Below, piece by piece: positions 5,518 through 9,603 of a stretch of DNA of 9,603 nt; the stretch's first letter is position 1, and each line of letters starts with the position of its first letter. Where the stretch lies: positions 1 to 9,603 of the forward strand of contig CAYVFC010000213.1 in NCBI GenBank assembly GCA_964450715.1, written 5' to 3'. The notes beneath the pieces were generated by a model that searched no databases, was not told where the DNA came from, and was given only the letters and a program-made list of their open reading frames with translations. The translations under genes and the position numbers were made by a program. Source of the stretch: CAYVFC01 sp964450715. Lineage in GTDB: Bacteria; Myxococcota_A; Polyangia; Polyangiales; JAFGIB01.

Positions 5518-6462
5518 TCAACCGTTGGAGCCCCGGGTTTCGACGCCTTTCGGTTGGCCCCTATTCAGCAGGTCAGAGACCTGGTGCACCTGGGCCTTCA
5601 GATTTTCCAGGTAGGCGTCCCGGGGCTGCATGAATTGTCCCCTCTCGTCGTACTGCTCGCGGGCCATAAGCCGGCAGGCCGCCTCGACCTCGCCGTCGGC
5701 CCGATCCAGGTAGGCCTCGATCTGACGCCGATAGCGCGGGGTAGCTTCCAGCGACCGCTGTAGGTACCGGGTGGCGTCCTCGTCGGTGTAGATCCAGAGA
5801 TGCGCCATGCCGATCATCCTGGGTCGCAACGCGATCATCTTTTGCAGCGACCGTAGGTAGTCGTCGTAGGAGGAGAGGAACTCGACCTGCACCCCGTCTT
5901 CGACCGCCGGCTCGGGAAATCCGTGCGCCTCGCCGGCGAACAGCGCGCCGATTTCCGGAATGAAGAAGGCCAGCGAGTCCCGGGTGTGGCCGGGCACCTC
6001 GTACACCTCGCAGCTGACTCCACCCAGGTCGAAGCGGTCGCCGTCGCGCAGCTGAAGATCGAGGGCGACCGGGCCGAGGCTCACATCCTCGTCTCCCGCC
6101 AGGTCGGCTAGCAGCGGCCGTTGCGTCTCGCTCAGCAGGGTCATCAGTTGCAGTACCGACCGCTTGCCCATCAGCTGCTCGACCCGGCCGTGGGCGCCCG
6201 CCTGCAGGCCGGGCAGCTGGCGCTTGAGGTAGGGCAGGGCGCCTAGATGGTCGTAGTGGGAATGGGTAAGAAATAGATAGCTTAGCCGGTTCTCGTGGCC
6301 GAGGATGGCGCGCAGGCTCTTCCGGTAGGCGGGTCCCATGAGATTGACCCCGGCGTCGATCATCAGGGCCTTCTCTCGTCCTTTAATAATATACGCGGGG
6401 TAGACCTCATTGCCGGCCACGCTGAGAAACTCGCCGAAATCGCCCTGAGCTGCTGTGATCAT
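5518..6462 (-). CDS. MBL-fold metallo-hydrolase
   Basis: 314 residues with the metallo-beta-lactamase signature: THSHYDH (His67, His69, Asp71, His72), PGHT with His159, and AHLW with His221. Where the bridging Asp is usual (motif 'F-x-GD'), this protein has FAGEAHG, with Glu178. The first strands (YIIKGREKALMIDAGVN) fit the N-terminal beta hairpin. A C-terminal helical extension of about 90 residues follows. Members of this branch hydrolyse lactones, thioesters or phosphoesters with two Zn or Fe ions; the substrate cannot be read from sequence. There is no signal peptide, so it is cytoplasmic. It is the first gene of a leftward operon with the PhnD-like and TatT-like genes. It has its own extended -10 promoter about 30 nt upstream, while its ribosome binding site (GGAACG) is weak. 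Confidence 0.88.
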   Translation of the reverse strand: MITAAQGDFGEFLSVAGNEVYPAYIIKGREKALMIDAGVNLMGPAYRKSLRAILGHENRLSYLFLTHSHYDHLGALPYLKRQLPGLQAGAHGRVEQLMGKRSVLQLMTLLSETQRPLLADLAGDEDVSLGPVALDLQLRDGDRFDLGGVSCEVYEVPGHTRDSLAFFIPEIGALFAGEAHGFPEPAVEDGVQVEFLSSYDDYLRSLQKMIALRPRMIGMAHLWIYTDEDATRYLQRSLEATPRYRRQIEAYLDRADGEVEAACRLMAREQYDERGQFMQPRDAYLENLKAQVHQVSDLLNRGQPKGVETRGSNG

Positions 6463-6488
6463 GCCGTTCGTTCCGCGTTTTGAGCGTC

Positions 6489-6497
6489 TTTATAGCA
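6489..6497 (-). promoter_or_regulatory. Extended -10 promoter for the leftward MBL-PhnD-TatT operon
   Basis: Minus strand TGCTATAAA: TG one base before TATAAA, five of six to consensus. The hexamer 17 nt upstream (GCGACT) is a poor -35, typical for extended -10 promoters. The predicted start near 6482 would give a leader of about 20 nt before the MBL ATG. Confidence 0.5.
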
Positions 6498-6538
6498 GAA
6501 GAGCCGGCCGGAGTCGCCACCAGCCTGAGCAGAGAGGG

Positions 6539-6567
6539 GGGACAAGGCCGCCGCCGAGGCGTACAAT
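6539..6567 (+). promoter_or_regulatory. Putative sigma70 promoter for the SDR gene
   Basis: GGGACA (6539-6544), 17-nt spacer, TACAAT (6562-6567): four of six and five of six matches. Transcription would start near 6574, about 45 nt before the SDR start codon. It faces away from the leftward promoter, so 6463-6617 is a divergent control region; no operator repeat was recognised in it. Confidence 0.5.
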
Positions 6568-6617
6568 CTCGGCTCCCGCGAGCGCGGCGCGCTCAGAGAC
6601 GGAGAAGGGAGAAGAGT

Positions 6618-7421
6618 ATGGCATCGGGTGGACAACGTCTTCATTCGAAGGTCGCGGTGATCACCGGAGCGGCTGACGGCATCGGGCGGGCTGCGGCCCT
6701 GCGGTTCGCCGATGAAGGGGCCAGGCTGGTGATCGCCGACCTGAACCAGCAGGGACTGGCCGAGACCGAGCAGATGGTACGTGAGCGAGAGGGAGCCGAG
6801 GTGGTGAGCCTGAAGACGGACGTATCGGACGAGGCGCAGGTCAAGGCGCTGATCGATCTGGGTCTGCGTAACTACTCGCAGGTAGACATCCTCTGTAACA
6901 ACGCCGGTATCGCCGGCGACCTCGTCGACCCGGAGAACCAGGACACCGAGCAGTGGCGCCAGGTGCTCTGGGTGAACCTGATGGGCGTGGTCTTCGGAAC
7001 CAAGCACGTCGCGCCCCAGATGAAAGAGCGGCGACAGGGGTCGATCGTGAACACCGCGTCCGTGGCCGGGATCCGCTCCGGTGCGGGCGGCAACGCCTAC
7101 AGCGCCAGCAAGGCGGCCGTGATCAACTTCACCCAGACGGCGGCCTGCGACCTGGGCGGCTTCAACGTGCGGGTGAACGCGGTCTGCCCGGGACTGATCG
7201 AGACCGGGATGACCCAGCCCATCTTCGACTTCGCGCGCGAGGCGGGTAAGGGCCACAAGCTGGGCTCTCGCTGCGAGCTCAGGCGCTACGGCAGGGCGGA
7301 GGAAGTGGCCAACGCCATCCTCTTTCTGGCCAGCGACGAGGCGAGCTACGTAACCGGTCAGGCCCTTATCGTGGACGGGGGCAACACCGCCTCGCTCAAC
7401 CTTCCGGGTATGAAGGTATAG
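6618..7421 (+). CDS. Short-chain dehydrogenase/reductase (SDR), classical type
   Basis: 267 residues with every classical SDR hallmark: the cofactor loop TGAADGIG (16-23), Asp41 at the end of the second strand (favours NAD over NADP), NNAG (94-97), Asn120, Ser148 in NTASVAG, and the catalytic YSASK (Tyr161, Lys165). The C-terminus VTGQALIVDGG is the usual SDR ending. It should oxidise a secondary alcohol or reduce a ketone in the cytoplasm; the substrate is unknown. The frame is open back to 6480, but the ATG at 6618 is chosen because GGAGAAGGGAGAAGAG precedes it and the protein then starts at the family's normal point, shortly before KVAVITG. A 78-nt gap separates it from the radical SAM gene on the same strand, without an obvious terminator, so the two may be co-transcribed. 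Confidence 0.93.
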   Translation: MASGGQRLHSKVAVITGAADGIGRAAALRFADEGARLVIADLNQQGLAETEQMVREREGAEVVSLKTDVSDEAQVKALIDLGLRNYSQVDILCNNAGIAGDLVDPENQDTEQWRQVLWVNLMGVVFGTKHVAPQMKERRQGSIVNTASVAGIRSGAGGNAYSASKAAVINFTQTAACDLGGFNVRVNAVCPGLIETGMTQPIFDFAREAGKGHKLGSRCELRRYGRAEEVANAILFLASDEASYVTGQALIVDGGNTASLNLPGMKV

Positions 7422-7499
7422 CGTCTGCCGTCATCGACTTCGCCGCCGGCTTGTTCGAGGCCGTAGTCTACAGTATGAAGCGGCTCCGGAGCGTAACCT

Positions 7500-9089
7500 A
7501 TGCGTTTCTTGCTGGTAAATCCCTTCTATCCCCTGACGGAGATGCCATCTCCGCCGCTCGGCCTGGCCTACGTGGCCGCCGCGCTGGAAAAGGCCGGGAT
7601 CGAGGTCAAGGTGCTCGACCTGGTGGTCGAGGCCTATGACAAGAGCCGGCTGGCCTCGTTGCTACGCGACTTTCGGCCCCACGCCGTGGGCGCCACGGCC
7701 GTAACCATGAGCTTTGACTCGGCCATAGACGTCTTGAAGGACGTCAAAAGCATCGACCCCCGACTGCCCACGGTGATGGGAGGCCCGCATATCTCGTTCT
7801 GCGCGACCGAGATGATGACCCGCTATCCCGAGCTCGACGTGGCGGTGCTGGGCGAGGGGGACGAGACGGTGGTGGAGCTGGCCGCCGCGCTGGAGAAGGG
7901 GGGCGTCGGCTTGGAGCGCATCGACGGGCTGGTGTATCGCGACGGCGACCAGCTGCGCACCACCGCGCCCAGGCCGCCTCGCATCGATGTCAACTCGCTT
8001 CCGCTGCCCGCCCGCCACCTGCTGGCGCTGGGAAGGTATCGCGCGCTGGGAACGGCCGTATCCATGACCACCAGCCGGGGATGTCCCTTCCAGTGCATCT
8101 TCTGCGTGGGCAGAAAGATGGTCGGCGCCAAGGTTCGCTACCGGAATCCGGCCAGCGTGGTGGACGAGATGGAGCAGATAGGCTCCCTGGGTTTCTCGCA
8201 GATCAACGTCGTCGACGATCTGTTCACGGTCAACGCCAAGCATTGCATCGCCATCTGCGACGAGATACTGGCGCGGGGGCTCGATTTCAAATGGACCTCC
8301 TTCGCCAGAGCCGATTGCGTGTCGGTCGAGGTGCTGAGCAAGATGAAGCAGGCCGGATGCCACATGGTGAGCTTCGGCTTCGAGTCCTCCAGCCCCGAGA
8401 TATTGCAGGCGGTGAGGAAGGGCATCACCGTGGAGCAGATGCTGCAAGCCGCGCGCATCTGCCGGCAGGTCGGAATCAAGGCCCACGCCTCCTTCATCCT
8501 GGGGCTTCCCGGGGAGACTATGCAGACGGTGCGGCGCACGGTCGACCTGTGCAAGGAGCTGGAGAAGCTCGACCTGGCGGCAGGATTCCACCTGCTGGCG
8601 CCCTTTCCCGGCACCCGAATACGCGAGAAGAGCGAAGAATACGGGATTAAAATCCTGACCGACGACTGGTCCCAGTATCACGCCAATCGGGCCATCACCG
8701 AGACCGAGGGCGCGAAGCGAGAGGCGCTCGACGAGCTGGTCATGGAGTACGAGGGCGATGTGCTGGAGGAGATCGGCGAGATCGAGCAGCGCATCCGCGA
8801 GAACACGGCGAGCCAGCAAGACGTCGAGTTCATCGCCAGGCTCAACCGTATGGGGGTCATCTACGAGCTGATGATGAACGGCATCATCGAGGCGAGCGAA
8901 CAGTGGCTCCCAAAATTGGGACAGATGTCGCGAGAGGAAGCCCTGTTTGCGGTGGCCGGTAGGATGCACGGCATCTCCCGGTACCGGGAGTCGCAAATCG
9001 TCGAGACCCTGCAATTCGCCATCGAACAGGGCCTGCTCAGGAACTGCGAAGATAAAGGTCGTCGGCTAGAGTGGGTAGACCACCCGTAG
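7500..9089 (+). CDS. B12-binding domain radical SAM enzyme (class B type)
   Basis: 529 residues. Residues 1-150 form a Rossmann-like cobalamin-binding domain: start MRFLLVNPFYP with PPLGLAYVAAAL, then MGGPH (93-97) and LGEGDETV (117-124), as in BchE/hopanoid-modifying families. The radical SAM barrel follows, with TTSRGCPFQCIFC supplying Cys195, Cys199 and Cys202, and later SFGFESSS, a Gly-rich FILGLPGET (332-340) and LLAPFPGT. The last 130 residues are a helical tail typical of this superfamily but without a recognisable domain. Such enzymes do B12-dependent methylations or other radical rearrangements on lipids, tetrapyrroles, antibiotics or peptides; the substrate here is unknown. The ATG at 7500 follows GGAG at 7488-7491. 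A neighbouring SDR suggests a shared small-molecule or lipid pathway. It sits about 4.8 kb from the peptide operon on the other strand, so a role there is not supported. Confidence 0.92.
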   Translation: MRFLLVNPFYPLTEMPSPPLGLAYVAAALEKAGIEVKVLDLVVEAYDKSRLASLLRDFRPHAVGATAVTMSFDSAIDVLKDVKSIDPRLPTVMGGPHISFCATEMMTRYPELDVAVLGEGDETVVELAAALEKGGVGLERIDGLVYRDGDQLRTTAPRPPRIDVNSLPLPARHLLALGRYRALGTAVSMTTSRGCPFQCIFCVGRKMVGAKVRYRNPASVVDEMEQIGSLGFSQINVVDDLFTVNAKHCIAICDEILARGLDFKWTSFARADCVSVEVLSKMKQAGCHMVSFGFESSSPEILQAVRKGITVEQMLQAARICRQVGIKAHASFILGLPGETMQTVRRTVDLCKELEKLDLAAGFHLLAPFPGTRIREKSEEYGIKILTDDWSQYHANRAITETEGAKREALDELVMEYEGDVLEEIGEIEQRIRENTASQQDVEFIARLNRMGVIYELMMNGIIEASEQWLPKLGQMSREEALFAVAGRMHGISRYRESQIVETLQFAIEQGLLRNCEDKGRRLEWVDHP

Positions 9090-9142
9090 CGTAGGCGGGC
9101 GCGTCCGGCGTCGCGCGTTCTCTGGCGCGGGGGCGTTGTGAC

Positions 9143-9151
9143 TGCTATGAT
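9143..9151 (+). promoter_or_regulatory. Extended -10 promoter for the Cys-rich lipoprotein gene
   Basis: TGCTATGAT: TG one base before TATGAT (five of six). No good -35 is present 17 nt upstream. The predicted start near 9158 would give a leader of under 30 nt before the ATG at 9186, which contains the Shine-Dalgarno GGGGGTGAGG. Confidence 0.4.
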
Positions 9152-9185
9152 CTTCTTCCACGCTCTAAAAGGGGGTGAGGTGCCG

Positions 9186-9603
9186 ATGGCTCGGTTTTTT
9201 AGGGGCTTTTTCCCCCTCGCGTTGGCTCTGCTGGTCGCGGCGGGGGCAGGCTGCGCCAAGACGCGCGTGCTGATGCCGGACGAGGGCGGGCAATACGCGG
9301 GAAGCGGCGGATATCAGGACGGACAGGCGGGGGGCGGGGGCTTCGGCGCAAGCGCCGGCATGGCCGGTGTCGGGCCTGTAGACGGGGATGGGGACGTCTG
9401 CGGTAACGGGTGGTGCACCGGGTACGAATCGTGCGAGTCCTGTCCGGCCGACTGCGGGGAGTGTAGCACCTGCGGCAATGGCTGGTGCGACTACGACGAG
9501 GACTGCTACAGCTGCCCGGATGACTGCGGCTGGTGCGACAGCTGCGGCAATGGCTGGTGCGACTACGACGAGGACTGCTACAGCTGCCCGGACGACTGCG
9601 GCT
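9186..9603 (+). CDS. Cys-rich repeat lipoprotein, N-terminal part; continues past the right edge
   Basis: The frame is open from ATG at 9186 to the window end, 139 full codons. The ATG follows GGGGGTGAGG by five bases. The start MARFFRGFFPLALALLVAAG, then AGC, is a lipoprotein-type signal with Cys23 as the likely lipidated residue; Gly at -3 is unusual for a lipobox. Next comes a Gly/Ala-rich linker, then tandem 24-residue units of pattern CGNGWC-x5-C-x2-CP-x-DCG-x-C: one diverged (CTGYESCESC form) and two nearly identical (CDYDEDCYSC form), the last cut by the edge. Each unit has seven Cys plus acidic residues, suggesting a disulfide-knotted and possibly Ca-binding module. Similar 'CGNGxC...CPxDC' units occur in many deltaproteobacterial surface proteins. 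It probably sits on the cell surface; function and total repeat number are unknown. Confidence 0.85.
   Translation, partial: MARFFRGFFPLALALLVAAGAGCAKTRVLMPDEGGQYAGSGGYQDGQAGGGGFGASAGMAGVGPVDGDGDVCGNGWCTGYESCESCPADCGECSTCGNGWCDYDEDCYSCPDDCGWCDSCGNGWCDYDEDCYSCPDDCG
9399..9603 (+). repeat. 72-bp coding tandem repeat (three units, last truncated by window edge)
   Basis: Units start at 9399, 9471 and 9543, exactly 72 bp apart. The first is diverged. The second and third differ at one base over the 61 bases visible (t at 9521, c at 9593, both coding Asp). The near identity implies recent duplication or gene conversion, while the first unit is older. Confidence 0.9.

Noticed and set aside
6459..7256. 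265-codon minus-strand ORF opposite the SDR gene
   Set aside because: It is an antisense shadow of a gene with a full set of SDR catalytic motifs.
7662..9014. 450-codon minus-strand ORF opposite the B12 radical SAM gene
   Set aside because: It is a GC-rich antisense shadow: the plus-strand product has complete radical SAM and B12 motifs, while this frame has a His/Gln/Leu-rich composition and no motif.
9090..9142. Rho-independent terminator after the B12 radical SAM gene
   Set aside because: GC-rich partial inverted repeats are present but there is no stable stem followed by a T-run.

Overview
The window looks like a high-GC, Gram-negative bacterium. Two lipoproteins, a TatT-like/PhnD-like periplasmic pair, a cobalamin-binding radical SAM enzyme and a Cys-rich 'CGNGWC...CPDDCG' surface lipoprotein together recall deltaproteobacterial lineages such as Myxococcota or Bradymonadota. 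That placement is inference from style; there is no rRNA or other marker here.

Left part (1-2760, minus strand). The most interesting content is a compact operon that appears to make a ribosomally synthesised, modified peptide (RiPP). From a near-consensus extended -10 promoter (2721-2749) it reads: a 42-residue acidic peptide with a strong ribosome binding site (2550-2678); a CPBP-family membrane protease (1853-2452); a radical SAM/SPASM enzyme (669-1856, 4-bp ATGA overlap with the protease); and the N-terminal part of a probable ATP-grasp ligase (461 to beyond the left edge). The peptide ends in TTRYMPDEEAAPLW. This resembles the Thr-then-acidic cores of graspetides (TTxxxxEE of plesiocin, TxKYPSDxE of microviridin), whose ester or amide rings are made by ATP-grasp ligases. 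A graspetide-type ligase combined with a radical SAM/SPASM maturase and a CPBP protease would be an unusual hybrid system.

Mobile DNA. Three short palindromic elements bounded by TA (MITE-like, IS630/Tc1-type) sit in and next to this operon. Two (520-689, 2757-2925) belong to one family and the third (2927-3092) to another. The first has landed in the 3' end of the radical SAM gene. Removing it in silico with one TA restores an ORF whose TGA overlaps the ATG of the ATP-grasp gene, so the pre-insertion state can be read directly.

Middle part (3155-6462, minus strand). Four closely spaced genes form a probable operon: MBL-fold hydrolase, PhnD-like solute-binding protein, TatT-like lipoprotein, and an isoprenoid-synthase-fold protein with a DDAVD motif but a degenerate second Asp-rich region. 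A divergent promoter region (about 6463-6617) separates it from the right part.

Right part (6618-9603, plus strand). There is an SDR oxidoreductase, a B12-binding radical SAM protein, and the start of a lipoprotein with 24-residue Cys-rich repeats that runs off the right edge. No tRNA, rRNA or CRISPR array was seen.
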